Shown here: piece by piece, positions 8,336 to 17,094 of the stretch
Numbering within the stretch: the stretch's first letter is position 1
Layout: every line of letters starts with the position of its first letter
NCBI RefSeq assembly: GCF_005049045.1
Contig: NZ_SUPK01000006.1
Location: 124,001 to 188,000, forward strand
Direction: 5' to 3'
Source of the DNA: Cohnella pontilimi
GTDB taxonomy: Bacteria > Bacillota > Bacilli > Paenibacillales > Paenibacillaceae
Length of the DNA: 64,000 nucleotides
The notes under the pieces: generated by a model
Seen by the model: the letters and a program-made list of their open reading frames with translations, nothing else
Told to the model about the DNA's origin: nothing
The model's database searches: none
Position numbers and translations under genes: made by a program

Positions 8336-9705
8336 GATACATCGGAAGAATTGCTAAATATTTTCAGATGCTCCGGATAGCCGCAGCTTCCATGCTCGCT
8401 CAGGTCGAGACCCATGATTTCCTGTTCCTCCGTAACCCGGAAGCCAATCGCCTTTTTCATGATCCACAGCAGCACGAAGGAAGCCGCGAAGGCGAATGCG
8501 CCGCACACGACGACGGATTCGAACTGCACCCACAGCTGCGCTCCTCCGCCGCCGTACAGAAGACCGGCTCCGCCTACTCCTACTTTCCCAGCCAATTCAG
8601 ACGTGGCGAATATACCGTTCGCCAGCGTGCCCCAAACACCTGCCGCTCCGTGCACGGACAAAGCGGAGATCGGATCGTCGATGCGCCTCTTTTCGATCCA
8701 CCGGGCCGCCGCAAATACGAGAACGCCCGCTGCCAGACCAACCACGACCGCAGCCCAAGGTTCAACGTACGCACACGATGCGGTAATCGCGACCAGGCCG
8801 GCCAGCGCTCCGTTCAGCATGGTCGGAATATCCGCTTTGCCGCTTGCGAGCCAAGAGACAAGCAGTGCGGCCACCGCTCCTCCGGCTGCGCCCAGTTGGG
8901 TGTTAAACGCCACATATCCGAAGAAACCGTCGCCGATCGCGAGCGAGCTGCCTGCGTTAAAACCGAACCAGCCGACCCAGAGCAAAAGCACCGACAGCGC
9001 GGAGAACACTTGGTTGTGGCCGGATATTTGATTCACGGAACCGTCTTTGTTGTACTTGCCGATCCTTGGCTTCAGCAAGATCGTGGCGGCCAGCGCCCCC
9101 ATCGCTCCTGTCAAGTGAACGACCGTGGAACCCGCATAATCCTGTGCGCCGTCCGCGGCCAGCCAGCCTCCTCCCCAGATCCAGTGGGCGATCACCGGAT
9201 AGACGACAGAGGAGAAGAGAATCGTATAAATCAGGTACGAAGAAAGTTTCGCGCGTTCCGCAAAGCCGCCCCAGGCAATCGACAGCGAAACGGCGACAAA
9301 GGCCAATTGGAAAATGAAAAATACGGATTTCGGGTAGCCTTCACCTTCCGCAGCAACCAGACTCGGATTGAACAAGAAGTCGCCTAAGCCGATCCATTTA
9401 TTCAAACTTTCGCCCGCATCCGTGCCGAACGCGAACCCGTAGCCGGCCGCCCAATAAATGAGCGAGCATAATCCCAATGTAAAAATGGTCTTCCCTGCGA
9501 CATGACCCGCGTTTTTCATGCGGGTCGATCCCGTTTCGAGCAAAATAAAACCGCCTTGCATGAGGAGCACGAGCACACCGGCCACCATGATCCAGAGAGC
9601 GTTGAGCCCCATGTTAAGCTTGGACGTGGAAGAATTTTCGGCAAATGCCACGGTGGGAAACAGCAGCGTCAACGCGCCGATCGCAATGAGACTCTTTTTA
9701 ACCAA
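8281..9705 (-). CDS. amtB: Ammonium transporter (Amt/Rh family)
   Basis: This 474-residue membrane channel takes up ammonium. It has a signal-like N-terminus (residues 1-22), then eleven expected helices with 'GGFILLETGSTRMKNAG', 'HWIWGGGWLA', 'VHLTGAMGALAATILLKPR', 'FNAGSS' and 'SVHGAAGVWGTLANG', which are family hallmarks including the pore histidines. The C-terminal tail has 'GLDLSEHG', a regulatory feature of Amt proteins, and then runs on about 30 residues beyond the usual end. No glnK gene is next to it. The start is TTG 9705 behind GGGAG. GlnR/TnrA-type boxes flank the promoter. Its 3' end overlaps the JAMM gene by 55 bp. Confidence 0.92.
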   Translation of the reverse strand: MVKKSLIAIGALTLLFPTVAFAENSSTSKLNMGLNALWIMVAGVLVLLMQGGFILLETGSTRMKNAGHVAGKTIFTLGLCSLIYWAAGYGFAFGTDAGESLNKWIGLGDFLFNPSLVAAEGEGYPKSVFFIFQLAFVAVSLSIAWGGFAERAKLSSYLIYTILFSSVVYPVIAHWIWGGGWLAADGAQDYAGSTVVHLTGAMGALAATILLKPRIGKYNKDGSVNQISGHNQVFSALSVLLLWVGWFGFNAGSSLAIGDGFFGYVAFNTQLGAAGGAVAALLVSWLASGKADIPTMLNGALAGLVAITASCAYVEPWAAVVVGLAAGVLVFAAARWIEKRRIDDPISALSVHGAAGVWGTLANGIFATSELAGKVGVGGAGLLYGGGGAQLWVQFESVVVCGAFAFAASFVLLWIMKKAIGFRVTEEQEIMGLDLSEHGSCGYPEHLKIFSNSSDVSQPARTVNDRQSPAELTV

Positions 9706-9721
9706 GACAACAACTCCCTAA

Positions 9722-9738
9722 TGTTAGATTACATGACA
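9722..9738. promoter_or_regulatory. GlnR/TnrA-type box downstream of the amtB start site
   Basis: TGTTA-N7-TGACA matches the Bacillales nitrogen box TGTNA-N7-TNACA at every fixed position. It lies about 14-30 bases after the predicted transcription start and 16 bases before the amtB start codon, a position suited to repression. Confidence 0.7.
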
Positions 9739-9758
9739 CAATAGATGATTTTTACGCC

Positions 9759-9787
9759 ATTATAGAGTGGAAATCAGACGATTACAA
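9759..9787 (-). promoter_or_regulatory. Sigma-A-type promoter of amtB
   Basis: The -35 box is TTGTAA (9782-9787), the spacer is 17 bases and the -10 box is TATAAT (9759-9764). The predicted start is near 9752. Confidence 0.7.
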
Positions 9788-9806
9788 CTGGAAATATGAA
9801 TAATTT

Positions 9807-9822
9807 TGTAAAATATCTAACA
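9807..9822. promoter_or_regulatory. Upstream GlnR/TnrA-like half-matched box
   Basis: TGTAA-N6-TAACA resembles the nitrogen box but the spacer is one base short and the right arm reads TAACA. It sits about 55-70 bases before the amtB transcription start, where an activator would bind. Confidence 0.4.
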
Positions 9823-9929
9823 TGAACATAACATATATTCATAAATAACAAGCATAACGTTTGACTGTACGGTTAAGCGCGCGTATCATAGAAAGTGAAT
9901 CTCCATATGCAGGAAAGAGGGTGCACACG

Positions 9930-10385
9930 ATGCGGTCAGGATCTTCGGAGCCTCCGCGCCTTTATCGGATCGGCGAATTGGCCAGGCTGGCCGGCGTCAG
10001 CCCCCGCACGGTCGACTATTATACCGGGCTCGGTCTGCTCGCGCCCGCCAAACGGTCTTCCGGCAATTATCGGCTGTACGATGATGAAACCTTGGCCCGG
10101 ATTCGACGTATTGAACATATGAAAGCGCAGAAGTTCTCCCTGGAAGAAATCCGCGAACAGTTCAGCATCCTCGAGCGGGTATCTCCAGACGAAGAGATCA
10201 CCCGCAAACTGGCGGATCTGCAGACGCATTTGTCGCAGCTGGAGAGGGATGTCAAAGAGCTTGAGCCTGTGCTCGATTCACTGAAGCCGCAGCAGGCCAA
10301 ACGGCTCTTCAGGGCGATAACGCCGCAAACCGCCGCGTGTGTGGAAGCCTTGCTTTTGCTTCTGGGGAAAAGCAGCTTGATGTAA
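9930..10385 (+). CDS. MerR-family transcriptional regulator
   Basis: A winged helix-turn-helix at residues about 11-80 ('YRIGELARLAGVSPRTVDYY' and 'GNYRLYDDETLARIRRIE') is followed by a long helix ('LADLQTHLSQLERDVKELE') that would form the antiparallel dimer coiled coil. The 151-residue protein lacks a large effector domain, and its only Cys (in 'TAACVEAL') does not form a metal-site pattern, so the ligand is unknown. ATG 9930 follows AAAGAGG by nine bases; upstream in-frame codons have no better site. It is divergent from amtB across a 224-bp AT-rich region and 35 bp before the YugP-type peptidase, which it may regulate. Confidence 0.85.
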   Translation: MRSGSSEPPRLYRIGELARLAGVSPRTVDYYTGLGLLAPAKRSSGNYRLYDDETLARIRRIEHMKAQKFSLEEIREQFSILERVSPDEEITRKLADLQTHLSQLERDVKELEPVLDSLKPQQAKRLFRAITPQTAACVEALLLLLGKSSLM

Positions 10386-10420
10386 GCTTTGCCATTTACG
10401 CTGATGGAGGGAATATTAAA

Positions 10421-11104
10421 ATGTTGTTTTGGACACCGATTGATTGGTTGATTATACCCGCTTTCCTATTGTCGCTTTGGGCTCAGTTTAGGGTCAGCGG
10501 CACCTTTAACAAGTGGTCCGATGTACCCGTCGCGAGCGGCATGACCGGATACGAAGCGGCGCGCCGGATGCTGGACCGCAACGGCTTGCACGATGTGCCG
10601 ATCGAGCCGGTGCCGGGCAAGCTGTCCGACCATTACGATCCGATTCAACGGGTTGTGCGTTTGTCCGAACCGGTCTATTATGAAAATTCAATTTCTGCGG
10701 TTTCCGTTGCCTGTCACGAAGTCGGCCACGCCATTCAGCATGCGCACAGCTATCCGATGCTCGTCCTTCGTCACCGGATGTTCCCTATGGTGCGTTTCGC
10801 TTCCGGGCTTGCGCCTTTCTTGCTGATCGCAGGTTTCCTGTTCCACATGACGGGACTGATTGGAGCAGGCATTCTGTTCTTCTCCGCGGCCGTCGCATTC
10901 CAGCTCGTGACGCTGCCTGTCGAATTTAACGCCAGCAATCGGGCGCGCGATCTCATGGTCGCGGAAGGGTTTATCTCCAACGAGGAAGAACGCGGCGTCG
11001 CGAAGGTGCTTAATGCAGCAGCGTTGACGTATGTAGCCGCGGCGCTCATCTCTCTGCTCGAATTGATCAAGTATATTTGGCTCTTCACCCAGAGCGACGA
11101 CTAA
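10421..11104 (+). CDS. YugP-type zinc metallopeptidase, membrane-embedded
   Basis: This 227-residue protein has the zinc-binding motif 'HEVGHAIQHAHSYP' near residue 100 and hydrophobic segments at the N-terminus, in the middle and at the C-terminus. 'VEFNASNRARDLM' in the second half supplies the expected third zinc ligand (Glu) and matches the DUF/PF04298 neutral zinc peptidase family (B. subtilis YugP). The natural substrates of this family are not established. The start ATG 10421 follows GGAGGG by about ten bases. A perfect 19-bp hairpin follows the stop. Confidence 0.88.
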   Translation: MLFWTPIDWLIIPAFLLSLWAQFRVSGTFNKWSDVPVASGMTGYEAARRMLDRNGLHDVPIEPVPGKLSDHYDPIQRVVRLSEPVYYENSISAVSVACHEVGHAIQHAHSYPMLVLRHRMFPMVRFASGLAPFLLIAGFLFHMTGLIGAGILFFSAAVAFQLVTLPVEFNASNRARDLMVAEGFISNEEERGVAKVLNAAALTYVAAALISLLELIKYIWLFTQSDD

Positions 11105-11115
11105 TCTTGCATAAG

Positions 11116-11156
11116 CATACGAAAGGGGCTGTCCGGCGGACAGCCCCTTTCGTATG
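11116..11156. terminator. Perfect 19-bp hairpin between convergent genes
   Basis: Positions 11116-11134 pair with 11138-11156 without a mismatch across a three-base loop. There is no long T run on either side. It lies between the YugP-type gene (+) and the LysR gene (-), so a terminator for both is the simplest reading. Confidence 0.65.
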
Positions 11157-11168
11157 TTCAGAATGGTC

Positions 11169-12071
11169 TCAACGCGAGGTATATTCGTTTTGGAAAAAGT
11201 CCAACAAAAATTCATGAAACATCTGCACGACGGTGGGCAGTTTATAGCCGTTGCGCCGGATCAATCCTATGGTACGAACGACGTGCGGGTTCCGCACCTT
11301 CACAATGACGGGCATCATCGCGCTCGTCTGATACAGCGCCATCTCGGGCAGCAAACTGACACCCATCCCCGCGGCGACCAATCCGCGGATCGTATCCGTC
11401 TCTTCGCCTTCGAAGCCAATCTTGGGCGTGAAACCCGCTTTCAAGCAAGCCTCCCACACCAAAGACCGGAGGGAATAACCGGGGTTGAACAAAACGAACG
11501 ATTCATCCTTCAGCTGATCGAGATCGATGGCGACTTCCTGCGCAAGCGGATGCTTGTCCGGCAAGATGGCGAACAATTCTTCGGTCAGGATGATTTCACC
11601 GGTGACGAGATCGTTCTTCTCCGGATGCGGAGAAATAAAGGCGAGGTCTACCTCTCCTTCCGTCACGTCCCGGATCAGCGAAGCATACATGCCTTGCCGA
11701 AAACGGAATTTCACATGCGGATGCAGCTTGCGAAATGCGGATACTACGCGCGGAACGATATGATATCCGAGGCTGTGCGGAAATCCGAGCCGGATTTCGC
11801 CCGCTTCGGGATCGAGAAACTCGTGAATTTCCATGACGGCCCGATCCAAATCCGTGAGCAGCGATTCGGCGCGCCGCAGAAACAGCTGTCCGACCGGCGT
11901 GAGCTGCACGTTCCTCCCTTTTTGCATAAACAGCCGAACGCCCAACTCTTCTTCCAGACGGTGAATTTGACGGCTTACCGCCGATTGCGCGACATGGAGC
12001 TCTTCCGCTGCCTTGGTCACATGCTGAAGTTTTGCCACCTTGACGAAATATTGCAGCTGCCTGAGTTCCAA
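11169..12071 (-). CDS. LysR-family transcriptional regulator, GltC-like
   Basis: The 300-residue protein has an N-terminal winged HTH ('[20 protein letters not shown]', residues about 17-36) and a periplasmic-binding-protein-like effector domain ('[18 protein letters not shown]', '[20 protein letters not shown]'). The whole resembles B. subtilis GltC/YwbI. The start is TTG 12071, nine bases behind AAGGAG; the longer frame to 12107 has no ribosome binding site. It is divergent from tpx across 108 bp. LysR regulators often control the divergent neighbour, so tpx is the natural candidate target. No effector can be named. Confidence 0.88.
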   Translation of the reverse strand: MELRQLQYFVKVAKLQHVTKAAEELHVAQSAVSRQIHRLEEELGVRLFMQKGRNVQLTPVGQLFLRRAESLLTDLDRAVMEIHEFLDPEAGEIRLGFPHSLGYHIVPRVVSAFRKLHPHVKFRFRQGMYASLIRDVTEGEVDLAFISPHPEKNDLVTGEIILTEELFAILPDKHPLAQEVAIDLDQLKDESFVLFNPGYSLRSLVWEACLKAGFTPKIGFEGEETDTIRGLVAAGMGVSLLPEMALYQTSAMMPVIVKVRNPHVVRTIGLIRRNGYKLPTVVQMFHEFLLDFFQNEYTSR

Positions 12072-12108
12072 ACCCTCTGGCTCCTTTCCGGTAGCGGCCT
12101 CTCCCACA

Positions 12109-12147
12109 TTGGACTTTGCCGTTTACTAACGATTATAATAATGAAAG
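12109..12147 (+). promoter_or_regulatory. tpx promoter with PerR-like box
   Basis: TTGGAC (12109-12114) and TATAAT (12134-12139) are 19 bases apart, or TTATAA at 18. The stretch 12133-12147 matches the PerR box TTATAATNATTATAA at 11 of 14 fixed positions, with a poor right arm. Confidence 0.4.
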
Positions 12148-12179
12148 GCAAGTCTAACAATGAAGGAGGATTTTTTATC

Positions 12180-12692
12180 ATGGCACAAGAACGCGGTGCA
12201 ACATTCAAAGGAAATCCCATTACACTCGCCGGTCCGGTGCTCAAACCCGGCGATCAGGCGCCTGATTTCACCCTTAACAAAAACCTGCTTGAGACTTCGA
12301 GCCTCAAAGATTTCGCCGGCAAAATCAAACTCATCAGCGTCGTTCCTTCCGTCGACACCGGCGTTTGCGACGCGCAAACGCGCCGTTTCAACGAAGAGGC
12401 AGCCAAGCTGGGAGAGAACGTCATCGTAATCACCGTGAGCGCGGACCTTCCGTTCGCCCAATCCCGCTGGTGCGCGGCGGCAGGCGTTGACCGGGTCGTT
12501 CTTCTTTCGGACTACAAGAACAACAGCTTCGGACAATCCTACGGTGTGTTGATCAAAGAATTCGCCCTTGATATGCGTTCCATTTTCGTTGTGGATGCGC
12601 AAGACAAAATTACTTACGTGGAAGTGCTGGGCGAAATGACCGAGCATCCGAACTACGATGCGGCCGTTGCCGCCGTGAAAGAACTGCTTTAA
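12180..12692 (+). CDS. tpx: Thiol peroxidase
   Basis: This atypical 2-Cys peroxiredoxin reduces hydroperoxides with thioredoxin. The 170-residue protein shows the peroxidatic Cys63 in '[19 protein letters not shown]' and the resolving Cys98 in '[14 protein letters not shown]', with the usual Tpx spacing. The N-terminal '[20 protein letters not shown]' and the C-terminal '[17 protein letters not shown]' also match. ATG 12180 follows GAAGGAGGA. It is a single-gene unit between its promoter and the terminator at 12751. The divergent LysR gene or a PerR-like box could control it. Confidence 0.95.
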   Translation: MAQERGATFKGNPITLAGPVLKPGDQAPDFTLNKNLLETSSLKDFAGKIKLISVVPSVDTGVCDAQTRRFNEEAAKLGENVIVITVSADLPFAQSRWCAAAGVDRVVLLSDYKNNSFGQSYGVLIKEFALDMRSIFVVDAQDKITYVEVLGEMTEHPNYDAAVAAVKELL

Positions 12693-12750
12693 TCGAAAGT
12701 TTTCTCACGCTTTCAAATACTGAGCGAAATTAAACTTTCTGTGTCATAAC

Positions 12751-12790
12751 AAAAAGCGAGGCAGGCCAAGCGCCTTCCTCGCTTTTTTCT
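12751..12790. terminator. Bidirectional terminator after tpx
   Basis: A stem GCGAGG...CCTCGC extended by AGGC/GCCT is flanked by five A residues on the left and six T residues on the right. It can end tpx (+) and the convergent gene at 12799 (-). Confidence 0.88.
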
Positions 12791-12798
12791 TATCAGGC

Positions 12799-13182
12799 TT
12801 AATAGCGATAATTGGCCAGCTTGCGGTCCAAAACGCCGTAGATCTCCTGGATGACGCGGTAGTTCGAGCCCAGATCACCAAGCGAACCGCGGGAAGCCGA
12901 GTATATGTCGACGGCGGACGCACCGGGCGATGTTCCGACGATCTGAACGGTAATATCCATCGTTCGTCCGGAAATGGTGCGTTTCTCCATCACGATTTCG
13001 CCGATCGTTTCAAGCTCGTGGAGTACCCGATAGCCTTGCATTTTTTTGAGGATGGAACCCACTTCTTCGAAAGTCCGGTCTTTGGAAAGCCGATAGTAAT
13101 GCGACTTGAGCTTGGGGTCTTTCGCCTTATCACCGGTATGTTCATGGCTGCGGAGCAAACCGACCAACACTCGCTTCAACAA
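12799..13182 (-). CDS. Uncharacterised protein, DUF1499-like
   Basis: This 127-residue soluble protein is basic in its first 45 residues and has a C-terminal part 'VDIYSASRGSLGDLGSNYRV' that resembles the DUF1499 pattern of SASR followed by D-x-G-x-N. No signal peptide or membrane helix is visible. The family has no established function. I placed the start at TTG 13182, eight bases behind AGGGAG; another TTG follows at once, and the frame is open to ATG 13209 without a ribosome binding site. It lies directly downstream of the putative 6S RNA on the same strand, and the RNA's terminator separates them. Confidence 0.6.
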   Translation of the reverse strand: MLKRVLVGLLRSHEHTGDKAKDPKLKSHYYRLSKDRTFEEVGSILKKMQGYRVLHELETIGEIVMEKRTISGRTMDITVQIVGTSPGASAVDIYSASRGSLGDLGSNYRVIQEIYGVLDRKLANYRY

Positions 13183-13265
13183 TACTCTCTCTCCCTCTCG
13201 GTGCATCATGCGTATACCATTCTATGATAACATGCTTGCTCCTAGGATGAAAGTACGAGAAAAAG

Positions 13266-13447
13266 AAAAAACCCGCCTATGCCGTTCGGCGAGTATGTTT
13301 CTGAACCCGCTCTCGCAGGTGGGTGTCCGCAGCCGTGGTTTTTGACTTCCCTTTTCGGGGGCATGTCAGCCGCCTGGCAATGTTGAACTCCCGTGAAACA
13401 AACATTGGTTCAAAACAATAAACCGCCGTAACGAACATCGCAGGAAT
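13266..13447 (-). ncRNA. ssrS: Probable 6S RNA
   Basis: 6S RNA mimics an open promoter and binds the sigma-A RNA polymerase holoenzyme in slow growth. A strong promoter fires into a region without any ribosome binding site or codon structure, and an intrinsic terminator ends it after about 180 bases. The transcript begins near 'ATTCCTGCGATGTTCG' and ends near 'CGAACGGCATAGGCGGG' plus a T run. These ends pair with each other (GTTCG with CGAAC, and CCTGC with the G-rich 3' end), giving the long closing stem with a large interior that defines 6S RNAs. The GATGTTCG start is also shared with known 6S RNAs. The identification is from pattern memory, without a covariance search. Confidence 0.7.
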
Positions 13448-13453
13448 ACTTCT

Positions 13454-13482
13454 ATTATAAGCCGTTCCACCGGCCGAGGCAA
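13454..13482 (-). promoter_or_regulatory. Promoter of the putative 6S RNA
   Basis: TTGCCT (13477-13482), 17-base spacer, TATAAT (13454-13459). The start is expected near 13447. Confidence 0.75.
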
Positions 13483-13492
13483 CCTGACATGG

Positions 13493-14245
13493 TTAGGATT
13501 TCGTTTCCTGTTCCTCTTCGGCAATGGATTCCGCGGCTTCCGCCTCTCCCGCATTCTGCATCATCTTGGTGATAATGAAGTTGAAATTGTAGAAGGTGAA
13601 CGTGGCGATGATGCTTCCGAAGAAGAAAGGGAACATCCAGGTAAACCGTGAAGAGATCAAATAAACCGCGATGACGCCGACGGCCATGAAGAAAGATCGA
13701 AACGGACGGCCGATGGTCAGAAACAACGCGTTTTTGAGCAGTTGCATCGTTTTCATATGAAAATGCGACAACAGAGAGAAGAAATGAAGCAGCGAAATCG
13801 ACAAAAGCACCATCAGCGCAATGAACAAATACGCGAGCAGCTGAAGATTGTCCAGATTATGGAGATAGACGCGGAAATCGATGATCATGATGGCGAACAG
13901 CACCGAATAAAGAATTCCGCCGAGCATCGCCTGCTTGAAATTGTGCTTATAATTCCGGAAAAACGTGCGCAGCAACGGAACATCCACGTCCCCCGTCACC
14001 CATTTGCGGGCGACGGAGAACATGGCCGAGGTTGCCGGGAAAAAAGTAAAGGGAGAGAGCACGGCCAGCAATAGGATCATCGGGGCAGCCGCCGCCTCCT
14101 GACCGTTGGACGCGCTGACTAACTGCGCCCAAAGCACAAACCAAAAAGGCAACGAACAGATCAGCCACAGCAAATTAATGACGGCCAATCTCATGATCCA
14201 TTCGGACAGCTTGTAAAAGCCGCCCATCATTCCCCGCATTTCCAA
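13493..14245 (-). CDS. DUF624 (YesL-type) membrane protein
   Basis: The 250-residue protein has five to six hydrophobic segments and the N-terminal 'INLLWLICSLPFWFVLWAQL' with 'PATSAMFSVARKWVTGD', which are recognisable features of the DUF624/YesL family. YesL proteins often stand beside carbohydrate ABC transporters, but there is none here. The C-terminal tail is acidic and Glu-rich. The start is TTG 14245, six bases behind GGGGAG; ATG 14239 is possible. It lies 32 bp downstream of the helicase gene on the same strand and may be read through from it. The function of the family is unknown. Confidence 0.8.
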   Translation of the reverse strand: MEMRGMMGGFYKLSEWIMRLAVINLLWLICSLPFWFVLWAQLVSASNGQEAAAAPMILLLAVLSPFTFFPATSAMFSVARKWVTGDVDVPLLRTFFRNYKHNFKQAMLGGILYSVLFAIMIIDFRVYLHNLDNLQLLAYLFIALMVLLSISLLHFFSLLSHFHMKTMQLLKNALFLTIGRPFRSFFMAVGVIAVYLISSRFTWMFPFFFGSIIATFTFYNFNFIITKMMQNAGEAEAAESIAEEEQETKS

Positions 14246-14277
14246 CCTTTACTCCCCCTGACAGCCTCGTGATCCCG

Positions 14278-15885
14278 TTAAATGTTCACATAATCCTCGC
14301 TATGCGATTTCTGCGGGCGTGAATCGTCGCGGCGATCAGACCGGCCTCCGCGCGAACCGCGATCGTAGCTTCCGCCGTCCTCGCGCTGGCTGCGGTTTCC
14401 TCCGCCGCCGTATGGCTTGCTGCGCTGGCCGCCAGAGCCGTAGCCGCCGCGTCCTTGACCGCCGCCGTAGCCCCGGCCCGGCCCGCCTTGACCGTAACGG
14501 CGGTTGCCGCCTGCCGCGCCGTATCCGCCGCGTCCGCCTTCGAACTTACGCTTCTTGCCGCGAATCGGATCTTCAGGCGTCAGTGCCACGTCGACGTCCT
14601 TCTTGTCGCCCATCAGCAGCTTCATGGCCGCCGACAGCAGCTGTACCGAATCGTATTGCTCAAGCAGCTGAACCGCTACCCATTTGTACGGGTTTACGTC
14701 CTCGTCTCCGGCTTTTACGGTTTCCAGGATACGCTCGGCTACGAGCTTTTGCTTGCCCTCCATCGCTTCCGACAGCGTCGGCAGCGGTTTTTTGGCAATA
14801 CGGTGGCGCGTCACTTTCTCGATCAAATGCAGGTGATCCATCTCGCGCGGCGTCACGAACGTCCAGGACGTTCCTTCCTTGCCCGCGCGTCCGGTCCGGC
14901 CGATCCGGTGGACGTAGCTCTCCGGATCCTGCGGCAGGTCGAAGTTGATGACGTGCGTCACACCGCTCACATCCAAGCCGCGCGCCGCAACGTCGGTGGC
15001 CACCAGCACGTCGATGCTTCCGTCACGGAACTTGCGCATAACCGTATCGCGCTGATTTTGTGAAAGATCGCCGTGCAGCCCGTCCGCGGCATAACCGCGT
15101 TTGGACAGCGCTTCGGACAGTTCCGCCACGCGGCGTTTCGTCCGGCCGAACACGATCGCCAGCTCCGGCGGCTCCATATCCAGCAGGCGGCACAAGCCGT
15201 CGAACTTCATGCGCTCTTGCACTTCAACGTAAAATTGCTGAATCAACGGGGCGCTGACTTGCTTCGGAATGACTGAGATATGTTCCGGATTCCGCAGGAA
15301 CTGCTGGGCCAGCTTCTGAATATTCGACGGCATCGTGGCCGAGAACAACAGCGTCTGACGCTCTTCCGGCACCAGCTTTAAGATGGATTGGATATCGTCC
15401 ATGAAGCCCATGTCGAGCATTTCGTCCGCTTCGTCCAGCACGACCGTGCGCACATCGTCCAACCGGATCGTTTTGCGGTTGATATGGTCGAGAAGCCGTC
15501 CCGGCGTCCCGATGATGATTTGAGGCTTGCGTCTCAAAGAACGGATCTGGCGGCTGATATCTTGGCCTCCGTATATAGCCAGGGAGCGCAAACCCTTAAA
15601 TCGTCCGAGCTTCTCGATTTCTTCGGCCACCTGAATGGCCAATTCACGCGTCGGGGCCATGACCAGGGCGACGATGCGGTCTTCGCTTGCCGAAATCTTA
15701 TTGATCAACGGAATGCCGAAAGCTGCGGTTTTACCGGTGCCTGTCTGGGCCTGGCCGATCATGTCCTTGCCTTCCAGCGCGACGGGAATGGCTTTGGCTT
15801 GGATCGGCGTCGCTTCTTCAAACCCCATCTCCGAGACGGCTTGAATAACGTCCTGTCCTAAACCAAACTCTGCAAATGTACTCAA
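14278..15885 (-). CDS. cshA: DEAD-box RNA helicase, CshA-like
   Basis: This ATP-dependent RNA helicase would act in mRNA decay, ribosome assembly and cold growth. Motifs in order: Q-motif '[17 protein letters not shown]', motif I 'AQTGTGKT', Ia 'PTRELAIQ', II 'DEAD', III 'SAT', then in the second RecA domain '[21 protein letters not shown]' and '[10 protein letters not shown]' (VI). An RNA-binding DbpA-like segment may follow, and the last 85 residues are Gly/Arg-rich RGG repeats. The start is TTG 15885, nine bases behind AAGGAG. The product is 535 residues. The leader of about 55 bases follows an extended -10 promoter. Confidence 0.92.
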   Translation of the reverse strand: MSTFAEFGLGQDVIQAVSEMGFEEATPIQAKAIPVALEGKDMIGQAQTGTGKTAAFGIPLINKISASEDRIVALVMAPTRELAIQVAEEIEKLGRFKGLRSLAIYGGQDISRQIRSLRRKPQIIIGTPGRLLDHINRKTIRLDDVRTVVLDEADEMLDMGFMDDIQSILKLVPEERQTLLFSATMPSNIQKLAQQFLRNPEHISVIPKQVSAPLIQQFYVEVQERMKFDGLCRLLDMEPPELAIVFGRTKRRVAELSEALSKRGYAADGLHGDLSQNQRDTVMRKFRDGSIDVLVATDVAARGLDVSGVTHVINFDLPQDPESYVHRIGRTGRAGKEGTSWTFVTPREMDHLHLIEKVTRHRIAKKPLPTLSEAMEGKQKLVAERILETVKAGDEDVNPYKWVAVQLLEQYDSVQLLSAAMKLLMGDKKDVDVALTPEDPIRGKKRKFEGGRGGYGAAGGNRRYGQGGPGRGYGGGQGRGGYGSGGQRSKPYGGGGNRSQREDGGSYDRGSRGGRSDRRDDSRPQKSHSEDYVNI

Positions 15886-15946
15886 TTTCTCAAACTCCTT
15901 CTGTATTGGGCCTGCATTCACGGCGTCCAAAAAAAATATTCAAACC

Positions 15947-15955
15947 ATTATAGCA
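15947..15955 (-). promoter_or_regulatory. Extended -10 promoter of the helicase gene
   Basis: TGCTATAAT matches the extended -10 element TGnTATAAT. No good -35 box is seen at the normal distance. Confidence 0.5.
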
Positions 15956-16026
15956 CATACGTTACACTGTTCACCAGCAACAGGAAAAGTTGGCCGGCGC
16001 ATTAGGCTCCTCTGCACGGGGAATCT

Positions 16027-16914
16027 TTGGGAGAGGAACGTATCTCGCGCCGGGCGGTGAACAAGCATATGCCTAAAGTTTGGAAGAAACTCGCCGGAGC
16101 AGGTCCCTTTATGATGATGGTGCTCGGGGGTGCGGCGGCTGCCGTAGGCTTTAACCTTCTGCTCATTCCGGTGAAACTTCTGAGCAGTGGTGTTTCCGGA
16201 GTCGCCATGATCATAGGATATCTTAGCGGCTTGAGCATCGGCTGGTTGTATTTTGCCCTGAATCTGCCGATTTTGCTCTGGGGCTATCGGGTATTGGGCC
16301 GGCGATTTATCATGCTCAGCATTGTCAACGTGCTGGCCACCACGATGTTTCTTCAATTGTTGCCGGAGCGGCCGTTTACCGACGACAGGCTGCTCGCCGC
16401 CGTGTTCGGCGGCGTGCTGGTCGGCCTTGCCTCCGCCGTTTGCCTGCGGTCGGGCGGCTCGACCGGCGGGCTCGACATTGTGGCCTCCATTATTTCCCGA
16501 TATCGGGACTTACCGGTCGGTCTGCTCGTCGTTCTCCTCAACACCGTTATCGTCGCGGCACTCGGCATCGTCAAAAAGGATTGGAACGCGGCACTTTACT
16601 CCATGCTCTCGATTTATTTGTCGGGAAAGGTCATCGATTTGGTCCATACGCCTCATCACAAAGTAACGGCCTTCATCGTGACCAACCATACTCCAGAGCT
16701 CGTGTCGCAGCTTCTTACCCTTCCGCGGGGTGTAACGATTCTGAGAACGCGAGGCGCATTCACGAGTGAAGAAAAGGATATGCTGATGACCGTCACGACG
16801 CGATTTGAGCTCGCTGAGCTGCGCAAAATGGTGCGCGGAGTGGACCCGAAAGCCTTTGTCAATGTGGTGCAGACGATCGACGTCATCGGTGAATTCCGCC
16901 GCAGGCCGCCTTGA
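16027..16914 (+). CDS. YitT/DUF161 family membrane protein with DUF2179 domain
   Basis: The first 200 residues hold five to six hydrophobic helices, with 'GFNLLLIPVKLLSSGVSGVA' and 'RSGGSTGGLDIVASIISRY' matching the YitT membrane domain. The last 80 residues form a soluble DUF2179 domain ('TLPRGVTILRTRGAFTSEEK'). The 295-residue length fits the family. Its function is unknown; some homologues are sporulation or stress genes. The start is unclear: TTG 16027 follows GGGGA closely, and a GTG or ATG near 16057-16069 would drop only the basic N-terminal tail. It is divergent from the helicase gene. Confidence 0.82.
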   Translation: MGEERISRRAVNKHMPKVWKKLAGAGPFMMMVLGGAAAAVGFNLLLIPVKLLSSGVSGVAMIIGYLSGLSIGWLYFALNLPILLWGYRVLGRRFIMLSIVNVLATTMFLQLLPERPFTDDRLLAAVFGGVLVGLASAVCLRSGGSTGGLDIVASIISRYRDLPVGLLVVLLNTVIVAALGIVKKDWNAALYSMLSIYLSGKVIDLVHTPHHKVTAFIVTNHTPELVSQLLTLPRGVTILRTRGAFTSEEKDMLMTVTTRFELAELRKMVRGVDPKAFVNVVQTIDVIGEFRRRPP

Positions 16915-17094
16915 CGCGATTCCCCTCCTTTTTATTACCCATTTTTGCATCATCCGTCAAAGCCTGCTCCTCCAGCCCCTTCTGTAGTCCTTAGCACACT
17001 CGACAAAAACTCGTAAAATCCTCCAAATTACCTCTGTCAAGCCTGTTTAGACTCGTATATAATCGGGTTGAAGAGCATAAGGGGAGAGGGATTT

